12,136 nt of DNA. Source: Bacteroidales bacterium. GTDB taxonomy: Bacteria > Bacteroidota > Bacteroidia > Bacteroidales > UBA7960. A model generated the notes under the pieces. The model saw only the letters and a program-made list of their open reading frames with translations, did no database searches and was not told the origin of the DNA. The position numbers were made by a program, and so were the translations under genes. Location: contig SKNE01000009.1 of assembly GCA_007120675.1 (NCBI GenBank), forward strand, positions 1 to 12,136. The letters are read 5' to 3'. This document shows, one piece after another, positions 5,543 through 12,136 of this stretch (position 1 is its first letter; each line of letters opens with the position of its first letter).

Positions 5543-7699
5543 TCAGCTATTCTGCCTGTGAGGTCTGTCCTGGCGGGGGAGCAGGGCTTTCCGGGAGAGT
5601 TTCAGCTTGCCGGTCTTTTTATCCACATCCAGCAATTTCACCTCAATCTCCTCACCGACTTTAAATCCGCTGTCTTCCACCTTTTCAAGGCGTCTCCATT
5701 CGATCTCACTGATATGCAGCAGGCCTTCCTTGCCCGGCAGGATCTCCACAAACATGCCAAAGGGAACGATACTCTTGATCTTTCCCTGGTAAACCTGGCC
5801 TATTTCGGGTACGGCAATGATGCCCTTGATGCGGTCCACCACAAAGTCGATGGAATCCTTGTTCTCCGACACGATATCCACCACGCCGTAGTCACCCACC
5901 TCTTCAATCACGATGGTGCTGCCGCTTTCCTTCTGCAGTTCCTGTATCACCTTTCCTCCCGGTCCGATGATGGCACCGATGAACTCTTTGGGTACGGTGA
6001 GTTTCACAATGCGCGGTACATGGGGCTTGTAATCGGCCCTGGGCTCGGCGATGGTTTTTTCCATCTCGGCCAGGATATGCAGTCGTCCGCTACGGGCTTG
6101 TGCCAGGGCTTCTTCCAGGACCTCGTAACGCAGTCCATCGATCTTGATGTCCATCTGGCATGCAGTGATCCCATCCGCGGTGCCTGTCACTTTAAAGTCC
6201 ATGTCTCCCAGGTGGTCTTCGTCGCCCAGGATATCAGACAGGATGGCGTATTTACCGGTTTCCGGGTCGGCGATCATGCCCATGGCGATGCCCGATACCG
6301 GCCTGGCAATCTTCACCCCGGCATCCATAAGGGCCATGGTGCCTGCGCACACTGTGGCCATGGAAGAGGAGCCGTTGGATTCAAGTATGTCGGATACCAC
6401 CCGGACGGTGTAGGGGTTGTCGTTGCCGTTGGGCAGTACAGGTTTCAGCGCCCGCATGGCCAGGTTTCCGTGTCCGATCTCCCGGCGGCTGGTGAAACGC
6501 ATCATTTTTACCTCGCCGGTGCTGAATGGGGGAAAGTTGTAGTGCAGCAAAAACTTGCTTTTCCCTTCTATCACCGCCCCGTCGATGGTTTGTTCATCCA
6601 GTTTGGTTCCCAGTGTCACGGTGGTCAGCGACTGCGTCTCCCCACGGGTGAAAATGGCTGAACCGTGGGCTGCAGGCAGGTAGTTTACCTCGGTCCATAT
6701 GTCACGGATCTCATCGGGCTGACGGCCATCGATACGCTTCTTGTGATCCAGCACAAAATGGCGGATGGCTTTTTTCTGGATGTCGCCAAAGTAGGACTTG
6801 ACCAGTCCCCCTTTTTCCTCCTGTTCCTCTTCGCTGAGCCCCTCCATGTATTCTGCCAGTACGTTGTCAAAGGTCTCCCTGCGCAAATGCTTGTCGCTGA
6901 TGCACTGGCTGGCAATATCATACAGTTTCTGGTAGAGACCGTCATGCATTTCCTTGTAGAGGTCTTCGTCGGCATCCTGGGGCGGATACTCACGTTTTGT
7001 TTTGGATTTCTCCACCTCATCAGCCAGGTCGATCTGTGCCTGGCACTGTATCTTTATGGCCACGTGGGCTTCTTTAATGGCTTCAAGCAGGTCACTTTCC
7101 GACACCTCTTTCATCTCGCCTTCCACCATCACGATGTTGTCGAGCGTTCCCGCCACGATCAGGTCGATATCCGCTGACTCCAGCTCCTTCATTCCCGGGT
7201 TCACGACGAACGCATCATCGATGCGGGCAATGCGCACCTCCGATATGGGGCCGTTGAAGGGGATGTCCGACACACTGAGGGCAGCCGAAGCGGCCAGTCC
7301 GGCCAATGCATCAGGCATGGTGTCCTTGCCTGCAGATATCAGGGAGATCAGCACCTGTGTATCAGCCTGGTAATAGTCAGGAAACATGGGACGCAAAGCC
7401 CTGTCCACCAAACGGGATATCAATATCTCGTGCTCCGACGGACGCGCTTCACGCTTGAAAAAACCACCGGGGAACCGTCCGGCTGCCGCATATTTTTCCT
7501 GGTAGTCTACAGATAAGGGCAGGAAGGACTGACCCTCCTTTACCTCTGACCTGGCCACCACCGTGGCCAGCAACATGGTGTCGCCCATACGGACGACCAC
7601 GGAACCGTCGGCCTGTTTGGCCAGCTTGCCGGTTTCCAGGGTGATGACCTTCCCATCACCCAATTCAATCTTCTTCTGAATGCCAATTTGTTTGCTCAT
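5543..7699 (-). CDS. pnp: Polyribonucleotide nucleotidyltransferase (PNPase)
   Basis: A phosphorolytic 3'-to-5' exoribonuclease of mRNA decay that releases nucleoside diphosphates and can run in reverse to add tails. It works as a trimer in the cytoplasm. At 718 residues it is full length. The first RNase PH domain (about 10-150) contains GRFPGGFFKREARPSEHE (74-91). An all-alpha linker domain follows (about 240-320). The second RNase PH domain (about 322-550) carries the active site: FTSRREIGHGNLAMRAL (402-418), SNGSSSMATVCAGT (441-454) and GDEDHLGDMDFK (492-503), where Asp493 and Asp499 match the catalytic metal-binding pair of the E. coli enzyme. The KH domain has the IIGPGGK loop (577-583), and the S1 RNA-binding domain spans about 634-705. 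The C-terminal tail after S1 is short (about 13 residues). The start at 7699 gives a normal N-terminus. It follows rpsO, the same order as in many bacteria, but a terminator lies between them. Confidence 0.98.
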   Translation of the reverse strand: MSKQIGIQKKIELGDGKVITLETGKLAKQADGSVVVRMGDTMLLATVVARSEVKEGQSFLPLSVDYQEKYAAAGRFPGGFFKREARPSEHEILISRLVDRALRPMFPDYYQADTQVLISLISAGKDTMPDALAGLAASAALSVSDIPFNGPISEVRIARIDDAFVVNPGMKELESADIDLIVAGTLDNIVMVEGEMKEVSESDLLEAIKEAHVAIKIQCQAQIDLADEVEKSKTKREYPPQDADEDLYKEMHDGLYQKLYDIASQCISDKHLRRETFDNVLAEYMEGLSEEEQEEKGGLVKSYFGDIQKKAIRHFVLDHKKRIDGRQPDEIRDIWTEVNYLPAAHGSAIFTRGETQSLTTVTLGTKLDEQTIDGAVIEGKSKFLLHYNFPPFSTGEVKMMRFTSRREIGHGNLAMRALKPVLPNGNDNPYTVRVVSDILESNGSSSMATVCAGTMALMDAGVKIARPVSGIAMGMIADPETGKYAILSDILGDEDHLGDMDFKVTGTADGITACQMDIKIDGLRYEVLEEALAQARSGRLHILAEMEKTIAEPRADYKPHVPRIVKLTVPKEFIGAIIGPGGKVIQELQKESGSTIVIEEVGDYGVVDIVSENKDSIDFVVDRIKGIIAVPEIGQVYQGKIKSIVPFGMFVEILPGKEGLLHISEIEWRRLEKVEDSGFKVGEEIEVKLLDVDKKTGKLKLSRKALLPRQDRPHRQNS

Positions 7700-7748
7700 C
7701 TTACTCTTCTTTCGTCTTTAAATATATGAAACATTTACATGTTTAGAT

Positions 7749-7786
7749 AAAAAAACAGGCAATTAATGCTAATTGCCTGTTTTTTT
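7749..7786 (-). terminator. Rho-independent terminator between rpsO and pnp
   Basis: The arms 7749-7764 and 7771-7786 are perfectly complementary (core AAACAGGCAATT / AATTGCCTGTTT) around a 6-nt loop. On the minus strand the hairpin begins 10 nt after the rpsO stop and ends in a T run. The A-run/T-run symmetry also allows activity in the other direction, but no plus-strand gene ends here. It sits 50 nt before pnp, so pnp expression needs read-through or its own promoter. Confidence 0.88.
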
Positions 7787-7796
7787 ATGATCTTGC

Positions 7797-8066
7797 CTAC
7801 TTCCTCAGGCCAAGCTTCTTGATGATGGCCCTGTATCTTTCGATGTCGTTCTCTTTCAGGTAGTTCAAGAGTTTGCGGCGCTTGCCCACCAGCAACACCA
7901 GTGATCGGCGGGTGCTAATGTCTTTCTTGTTGGATTTTAAGTGATTGGTCAGATGACTGATGCGGTGCGTAAAGAGTGCGATCTGACTTTCGGGAGACCC
8001 GGTATTGGCTTCGCTGCCGCCGTGCTCCTTAAAAATGTTCTTCTTGATCTCTGTGCTTAAGTACAT
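7797..8066 (-). CDS. rpsO: 30S ribosomal protein S15
   Basis: S15 binds the central domain of 16S rRNA early in assembly of the small ribosomal subunit. The protein is 89 residues from the ATG at 8066 (MYLSTEIKK), the exact usual length. Hallmarks: the N-terminal helix with the conserved TGSPESQIALFTHRI (22-36), the rRNA-contacting HLTNHLKSNKKD (39-50), and the C-terminal GKRRKLLNYLK and YRAIIKKLGLRK. The frame can be extended three codons to a TTG at 8075, but family alignment and length favour 8066. The strongest promoter in the window lies upstream (8116-8146), giving a leader of about 45 nt without a Shine-Dalgarno sequence. In E. coli S15 represses its own translation through the leader; I cannot identify such a structure here. 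Confidence 0.98.
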   Translation of the reverse strand: MYLSTEIKKNIFKEHGGSEANTGSPESQIALFTHRISHLTNHLKSNKKDISTRRSLVLLVGKRRKLLNYLKENDIERYRAIIKKLGLRK

Positions 8067-8115
8067 ATTCGTCAATACTTTGTTTCAGTGGCTTGTATTT
8101 GTGTTTTCAGGCCTG

Positions 8116-8146
8116 CAAAGGTAAGAAGTTTTTTTGTTTCAACAAA
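8116..8146 (-). promoter_or_regulatory. rpsO promoter, exact Bacteroidota consensus
   Basis: On the minus strand TTTG (8146-8143), a 19-nt spacer, then TACCTTTG (8123-8116). This matches the Bacteroidota primary-sigma consensus TTTG-N19..21-TAnnTTTG at every defined base. Transcription should start near 8110, about 45 nt before the S15 ATG. It is the best promoter in the window and fits a highly expressed ribosomal protein gene. Confidence 0.85.
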
Positions 8147-8218
8147 AGAAAAATAAATAATGCGGCCGCCGGTTTTGGTGCGTGCGGACCAGGGATTCTC
8201 CCGTCACCGTTTTTTTTG

Positions 8219-8226
8219 TATTTTGG
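8219..8226 (+). promoter_or_regulatory. Weak -7-like element before the esterase-family gene
   Basis: TATTTTGG matches TAnnTTTG with one mismatch and lies 20 nt before the ATG at 8247. No -33 TTTG sits at the usual distance; a T run directly precedes it. It is plausible by position only. Confidence 0.3.
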
Positions 8227-8246
8227 TCCTGCACAAATAAATACAA

Positions 8247-9590
8247 ATGAATCTTTCCCACATGAAACTTTTCAAATGGATGTTGTTTGCCCTTTTCCTG
8301 GCCTGTTCCTGTGTGCAGGCAGAAGAAAGAGAACCCAACGATCTGCTGGCCTTTATCCAGTCCAGGGCCCTGCCGCTGAACGATGCCGCTGATCTCGACA
8401 GGCTGATCCACATGGCCGGTGAACGCAGGCTGGTTTTGCTGGGCGAAGCCAGCCACGGCACCCATGAGTATTATGCTTGGCGCGACAGCATCAGCCGTCG
8501 CCTGATCGCTGAGCATGGATTCCGGTTCATTGCCGTGGAGGGCGACTGGGCCAGCCTGTACGAGCTGAACCGTTATGTGAAACACATGCCGGGTGCAGCC
8601 GGCAGTGCGCAAGAGGTGCTGATGGGGCTTGACCGGTGGCCCTTGTGGATGTGGGGCAATGAGGAGGTGCTGGCGCTGGCCGAATGGATGCGCGAATACA
8701 ATGCCGGCAGGCCTCCCGGAGAGCGTGCAGGCTTTTACGGAAAAGATGTCTATGATGAATGGCGCTCCCTTTCGCGGGTAAAGGAGATCCTCGCCCATCA
8801 CGACAGGGAATTGTACCAGCAGGTGAGCGCCCATTATACCTGTTTCGAGGCTTACGGTGGTGACAGCTGGCAGTATGCACAGGCTGTGGCGCGGGGGGCG
8901 GGCGACTGTGTGTTACCGCTGTCCAGGGTGGTGGACTTGCTGAGGGATGAGAGACACCGCCTGGATCAGCTGGAGGACCACGAGTACTTTGACCTCTTAC
9001 AGAATGCGCTCGTCCTTAAACACGCAGAGAAGTTCTACCGTTTGTCCCTGACCCGGCAGGATGCCAGCTCCTGGAACAGCCGGGTGAATTACATGCACAT
9101 GACAGTGAACCGTTTGCTTGATATGTATGGCCCTGAATCACAAGGGATCGTTTGGGCGCACAACACCCATATCGGGGACGCCCGTTTCACTGAAATGCAG
9201 CAGCGCCGGCAGGAGAACATTGGTCAGCTGGCCCGCGTGGATTTGGGTCCTGACAATGTGTTCCTGGTGGGGTTTTCCACCTACAAAGGGGAGGTGAAGG
9301 CAGGGGCCTCCTGGGGCGATCGCAGGCAGAAGATGGAGGTGCCAGAAGCGCCTGCGAACAGCATCGAGGGATATTTTGAGCGAACGGGCGAGGAAAGCTT
9401 TTACCTGCTCTTCGACGATACCGACCGGACCCATGAAGCCTTCATGCAACCCATGGGCAATCGCGCCATCGGGGTGGTTTATGACCCCAGGAATGACCCG
9501 CGTCAATACGTCCAAACCATTGTTCCGCTGAGGTATGACGCCCTCTTGTTCTTTCGGGAAACAAGGGCGCTGACCCCACTGCACCCCTGA
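8247..9590 (+). CDS. Exported erythromycin-esterase-family hydrolase
   Basis: A 447-residue protein of the erythromycin esterase-like family, whose best-known members (EreA, EreB) hydrolyse the macrolide lactone ring; most members have unknown substrates. Active-site motifs: LLGEASHGTHEYY (64-76, with Glu67 and His70), FIAVEGDW (94-101, Glu98), WAHNTHIGD (303-311, His305 and His308) and RRQENIGQ (320-327). These match the Glu/His set of the family, so an intact enzyme is likely. The N-terminus is a signal peptide: hydrophobic core about 8-20 and probable cleavage after VQA (25). A cysteine pair (Cys20, Cys22) falls within it, but the context is a poor lipobox. Export to the periplasm is therefore inferred, unlike cytoplasmic resistance esterases. 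A second start at 8262 (MKLFKW, residue 6) is equally plausible. The gene stands alone, divergent from rpsO and convergent with the sigma-54 regulator gene (44-nt gap). Confidence 0.88.
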   Translation: MNLSHMKLFKWMLFALFLACSCVQAEEREPNDLLAFIQSRALPLNDAADLDRLIHMAGERRLVLLGEASHGTHEYYAWRDSISRRLIAEHGFRFIAVEGDWASLYELNRYVKHMPGAAGSAQEVLMGLDRWPLWMWGNEEVLALAEWMREYNAGRPPGERAGFYGKDVYDEWRSLSRVKEILAHHDRELYQQVSAHYTCFEAYGGDSWQYAQAVARGAGDCVLPLSRVVDLLRDERHRLDQLEDHEYFDLLQNALVLKHAEKFYRLSLTRQDASSWNSRVNYMHMTVNRLLDMYGPESQGIVWAHNTHIGDARFTEMQQRRQENIGQLARVDLGPDNVFLVGFSTYKGEVKAGASWGDRRQKMEVPEAPANSIEGYFERTGEESFYLLFDDTDRTHEAFMQPMGNRAIGVVYDPRNDPRQYVQTIVPLRYDALLFFRETRALTPLHP

Positions 9591-9634
9591 GGAAGATGAT
9601 CAATGCCCCATGGCAAGCCCGGCCGAGGAGACCC

Positions 9635-10810
9635 TCATTGCCTGATGCCGCTGAGGGGCTGGGCGAACTGTTGCACATCGGCCGCAGTGATCTCCTTGTC
9701 GCATAGTATGGCCAGGCGCTCAACCACGTTCCTGAGCTCCCGGATATTGCCTGTCCAGTGTATCTTTTTCAGCTCATCCAGTGCTCCCTCTGAAAACAGT
9801 TTGGGGGGCATGCTCTGTTCGTTCAGCACCTCTTCAAGAAAATGTTCTGCCAGCAGGGGGATATCCTCTTCGCGCTCATTGAGGGTGGGAACGTGAATCA
9901 GGATGACGCTCAGGCGATGGTACAGGTCCTCCCTGAATCGTCCGGCGCGGATCTCTTCCTGGATGTTCTTGTTGGTGGCGGCCACAACACGCACATTCAC
10001 TGAGATCTCCTTTTCTCCGCCCACCCGGGTGATTTTGTTTTCCTGCAGCGTTCGCAGGACCTTGGCCTGGGCAGCCAGGCTCATGTCCCCTATCTCGTCG
10101 AGGAAGATGGTGCCTCCGCTGGCCAGCTCAAAATTGCCTTTTTTCTGCTTTACAGCGCTGGTAAAACTGCCTTTCTCATGTCCGAACAATTCACTCTCAA
10201 TGAGTTCGGAGGGGATGGCGGCACAGTTTACCTCAATGAACGGCCCCTTCGACCTGGCGCTGAGTTCGTGCAGCCAGCGGGCAACCAGCTCCTTTCCCGT
10301 TCCATTCTCCCCGGTGATGAAGACCCTGGCATCAGTTCCCGCCACCCGTTCAATCATCTCCTTGATGCGCTGTATGGCGGTTGATTCTCCCACCATGTCG
10401 TATGTCTTGCTCACCTTGCGCTTCAGCACCCTGGTCTCGCTCAGCAGCTGGCTTTTGTCCATGGCGTTCCGGATGGTGATCAGCAGGCGATTCAGGTCAA
10501 GGGGCTTGGCAATGAAATCGAAGGCTCCCTTTTTGATCGCTTCCACGGCGGTATCGATGGTGCCGTGGCCGGAGATCATCACCACGGTGGCATCCGGGTC
10601 TTCTTCCCTTAGCTTGTCCAGCAGCTCGATGCCATCCATGCCGGGCATCTTCACGTCGCACAGGATCACATCATAGGGCCCTTTTCCCATTTGTTCCAGG
10701 GCCTCTGTTCCATCCTCGGCCAGCATGACCGTGTACTTTTCATGCTCGAGTATGTCTTTCAGGGTGTTACGGATACTCCGTTCATCATCTATGACGAGAA
10801 TCTTTGGCAT
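9635..10810 (-). CDS. Sigma-54-dependent response regulator, receiver plus AAA+, no DNA-binding domain
   Basis: A 391-residue NtrC-type activator. The receiver domain (1-118) has the acidic pair Asp8/Asp9, phosphoacceptor Asp52 in LCDVKMPGMDG, Ser80 and Lys102. The AAA+ sigma-54 interaction domain (about 138-370) has Walker A GENGTGKE (167-174), the sigma-54-contact loop GSFTSA (214-219) in place of the classic GAFTGA, Walker B GGTIFLDEIGD (232-242), the arginine-finger region FREDLYHRL (292-300) and the sensor II motif GNIRELRN (354-361). The protein ends 30 residues later, so the Fis-type helix-turn-helix of NtrC is missing. The stop is clean and no frameshift is visible. From memory, similar HTH-less proteins are common in Bacteroidota. 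Its sensor kinase is not in the window. It lies 38 nt after the ABC permease stop and may be co-transcribed; an exact -7 box (10831-10824) allows separate expression. Confidence 0.94.
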   Translation of the reverse strand: MPKILVIDDERSIRNTLKDILEHEKYTVMLAEDGTEALEQMGKGPYDVILCDVKMPGMDGIELLDKLREEDPDATVVMISGHGTIDTAVEAIKKGAFDFIAKPLDLNRLLITIRNAMDKSQLLSETRVLKRKVSKTYDMVGESTAIQRIKEMIERVAGTDARVFITGENGTGKELVARWLHELSARSKGPFIEVNCAAIPSELIESELFGHEKGSFTSAVKQKKGNFELASGGTIFLDEIGDMSLAAQAKVLRTLQENKITRVGGEKEISVNVRVVAATNKNIQEEIRAGRFREDLYHRLSVILIHVPTLNEREEDIPLLAEHFLEEVLNEQSMPPKLFSEGALDELKKIHWTGNIRELRNVVERLAILCDKEITAADVQQFAQPLSGIRQ

Positions 10811-10823
10811 AAGGTTTTTTTTT

Positions 10824-10831
10824 CAAAGATA
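10824..10831 (-). promoter_or_regulatory. Candidate -7 promoter element for the sigma-54 regulator
   Basis: TATCTTTG matches TAnnTTTG exactly, 13 nt before the ATG at 10810, which would make a very short leader containing a run of nine A's. The -33 position falls in the 3' end of the permease gene and shows no TTTG. It could be a weak internal promoter or chance. Confidence 0.4.
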
Positions 10832-10848
10832 AAGAATGGCTGAATGCC

Positions 10849-12136
10849 TCAGCTTTGCCTGATCCACTTCCACAACTCCTTGTAAGTGGTTTTCTTGCCA
10901 TACATCAGGATGCCTGTACGGTAAATCCTGGCCGCCAGCATGGTAGTTGCTATGAAACCAAGGATCAGCAGTGTGGCTGAAAGGGCCAGCTCGGCCCAGG
11001 TGACCCCGAAGGGGATCCGTACCATCATGATCACGGGTGAGGTGAGTGGAATGAGCGACAGCCAGGTTGCCACGGGCCCTGAAGGGTTCATGATCACCAT
11101 CTGTGCCATGATGATTGACAGCAGCAGGGGCACGGTGACCGGAAGCATGAACTGTTGTGTATCCGCTTCATTGTCCACCGCCGAGCCAATGGCGGCGAAG
11201 AGGGCTGCGTAGAGCAGGTAACCTCCCAGGAAGAAAAAGATGAAAGACAGGATCATCACCGGGAAGTTGATGGCTGCTATCCCCTCCATCAGCTCACCGG
11301 CCAGGGTGTCGTATTGCTGTATATGCTCCTTTTGCCTTTCCATTTCTTCTATGCTGAGCACCTGGCTGCTGCTGATAAACACCTGCTCATCGGGGGTGAA
11401 GCGAAACAGGTCGGGCGCAGCCAGCTGAAACACCCCCACGATCACAAAGGTCAGTACCACCCATATCAGGAACTGGAACAGCCCCACCATGCCAACCCCT
11501 ATGACCTTCCCCATCATAAGCTGGAAGGGCTTGACAGAGGAGACGATGATCTCCACGATGCGGCTTGTCTTTTCCTCCAGGACCCCACGCAAAACCTGTG
11601 AGCCAAAGAGAAAGATGAAGATGTAAATCAGCAGTCCGCTGATAAAGCCCAGCCCCATGCTGATCTCCGGGTAGTCAGTGATCAGTTCACCATCGTCCCT
11701 GATCCGGATGCTCTGAATGCTGATGGGCGTTTCGATGTCCCTCAGCACCCTTTCGTCTATTCCTGCGTGGGCAAGCTTGAGGCTCTCGAACTCCAGCTTC
11801 AGTATGTTTTCCACCACCAACTTGGCATTGAGGTTCACCGATTTTTCAGAAAACAGGCGAAGACTGGACGGGGCCTCAAAGGCGATGGAGGGGATGTGCA
11901 GCACGGCATCGAAGCGGCCATCGTGCATCCACTGTATGGTCGTTTCAATGTTGGATGCCACCTGGATGAAGTGGATATTGTCGACCTGCTCAAAGGCATC
12001 GCCGAATAGTCCCGTATCGTCCACGATGGCCACGGAGTATTCACTGTCCGACAGCTGGGCAACGATCACGGGTACGATAATGATGGCCGCCATCAGGATG
12101 GGTCCCAGGATGGTCATCACCATGAATGACTTTTTC
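10849..12136 (-). CDS. ABC-2 type transporter permease, NatB-like (partial, 5' end outside window)
   Basis: The membrane subunit of an ABC exporter of the NatB/ABC-2 type; NatAB in Bacillus exports sodium, but the substrate here is unknown. The frame is open to the window edge (KKSF before the Met at 12123), and the usual basic N-terminus and true start lie outside. Numbering from the Met at 12123: helix 1 at about 1-22, a large extracytoplasmic domain (about 25-153), helix 2 at 156-178, the cytoplasmic signature EEKTSRIVEIIVSSVKPFQL (183-202) with the following GKVIG, then helices near 205-235, 286-311, 327-346, 353-370 and 376-398. A charged insertion lies between the second and third of these (about 236-283). 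The C-terminus GKKTTYKELWKWIRQS is familiar from Bacteroidota NatB-like permeases. The ATP-binding partner is expected just upstream, outside the window. The sigma-54 regulator follows 38 nt downstream. Confidence 0.92.
   Translation of the reverse strand, partial: KKSFMVMTILGPILMAAIIIVPVIVAQLSDSEYSVAIVDDTGLFGDAFEQVDNIHFIQVASNIETTIQWMHDGRFDAVLHIPSIAFEAPSSLRLFSEKSVNLNAKLVVENILKLEFESLKLAHAGIDERVLRDIETPISIQSIRIRDDGELITDYPEISMGLGFISGLLIYIFIFLFGSQVLRGVLEEKTSRIVEIIVSSVKPFQLMMGKVIGVGMVGLFQFLIWVVLTFVIVGVFQLAAPDLFRFTPDEQVFISSSQVLSIEEMERQKEHIQQYDTLAGELMEGIAAINFPVMILSFIFFFLGGYLLYAALFAAIGSAVDNEADTQQFMLPVTVPLLLSIIMAQMVIMNPSGPVATWLSLIPLTSPVIMMVRIPFGVTWAELALSATLLILGFIATTMLAARIYRTGILMYGKKTTYKELWKWIRQS

Noticed and set aside
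5558..6661. Long open frame (367 codons) on the plus strand
   Set aside because: It is the antisense shadow of pnp. The encoded product has no recognisable domain and is rich in His, Gly and Phe as expected from reversed codons, and the opposite strand is certain PNPase.
7729..7744. AAACAT-N4-ATGTTT inverted repeat upstream of pnp
   Set aside because: Short, A/T-rich and without a clear promoter next to it; likely chance.
7797..8075. Longer S15 start at a TTG codon (8075)
   Set aside because: The ATG at 8066 gives the exact 89-residue length and normal N-terminus of the family; the TTG adds three residues with no support.
8139..8834. 231-codon frame on the minus strand
   Set aside because: Antisense to the esterase-family gene and overlapping the rpsO promoter; no family features.
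8247..9590. Call as an acquired macrolide resistance gene
   Set aside because: Family membership alone does not show macrolide activity; the protein has an export signal, no mobile element is near, and its composition looks like that of its neighbours.
9903..10676. 257-codon frame on the plus strand
   Set aside because: Antisense to the sigma-54 regulator; a Ser/Arg/Met-rich shadow without a signal, domain or promoter.
10839..10853. Short hairpin GCTGA-N5-TCAGC at the permease stop codon
   Set aside because: Only five base pairs and no T run after it on the minus strand, so it is not convincing as a terminator.

Overview
The window comes from a chromosomal housekeeping region of a member of the Bacteroidota. 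Three things point there. PyrG, RpoD, PNPase and S15 read like Bacteroidota versions of these proteins. Four upstream regions carry an exact TAnnTTTG box, the -7 element of the Bacteroidota primary sigma factor, and the one before rpsO also has a TTTG box 19 nt upstream. Start codons are preceded by A/T-rich leaders without clear Shine-Dalgarno sequences. All coding regions look intact. I see no insertion sequence, phage gene, CRISPR array, tRNA or rRNA.

Layout, left to right. (1) 1-1153, minus: 5' part of pyrG (CTP synthase), cut by the window edge just before the glutaminase nucleophile. (2) 1232-1882, minus: four-helix PsiE-like membrane protein with a charged tail. (3) 2028-2312, minus: small exported protein of unknown function with its own terminator. 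(4) 2313-2647: non-coding stretch holding repeats and the promoter of the next gene. (5) 2648-3835, plus: 12-helix major facilitator transporter. (6) 3867-8066, minus: the block rpsO - pnp - rpoD - rpe in transcription order (right to left), with strong hairpin terminators after rpsO and after pnp; rpoD and rpe are 34 nt apart and probably share a transcript. (7) 8247-9590, plus: exported erythromycin-esterase-family protein, divergent from rpsO. (8) 9635-10810, minus: receiver-AAA+ sigma-54 response regulator without a DNA-binding domain. (9) 10849 to the window end, minus: NatB-type ABC-2 permease, 5' end outside the window.

The central block covers translation (S15), RNA decay (PNPase), transcription initiation (RpoD) and the pentose phosphate pathway (Rpe). 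From memory, this order recurs in other Bacteroidota, so it is inherited context rather than an acquired island. The permease and the sigma-54 regulator lie in tandem and may be co-transcribed, but the regulator also has a -7 box of its own.

I did not find a convincing new multi-gene system. The items most worth a second look are the HTH-less sigma-54 activator with a GSFTSA loop, the perfect inverted repeat built around the -7 box of the transporter, the small exported orphan protein, and the tailed PsiE-like protein.
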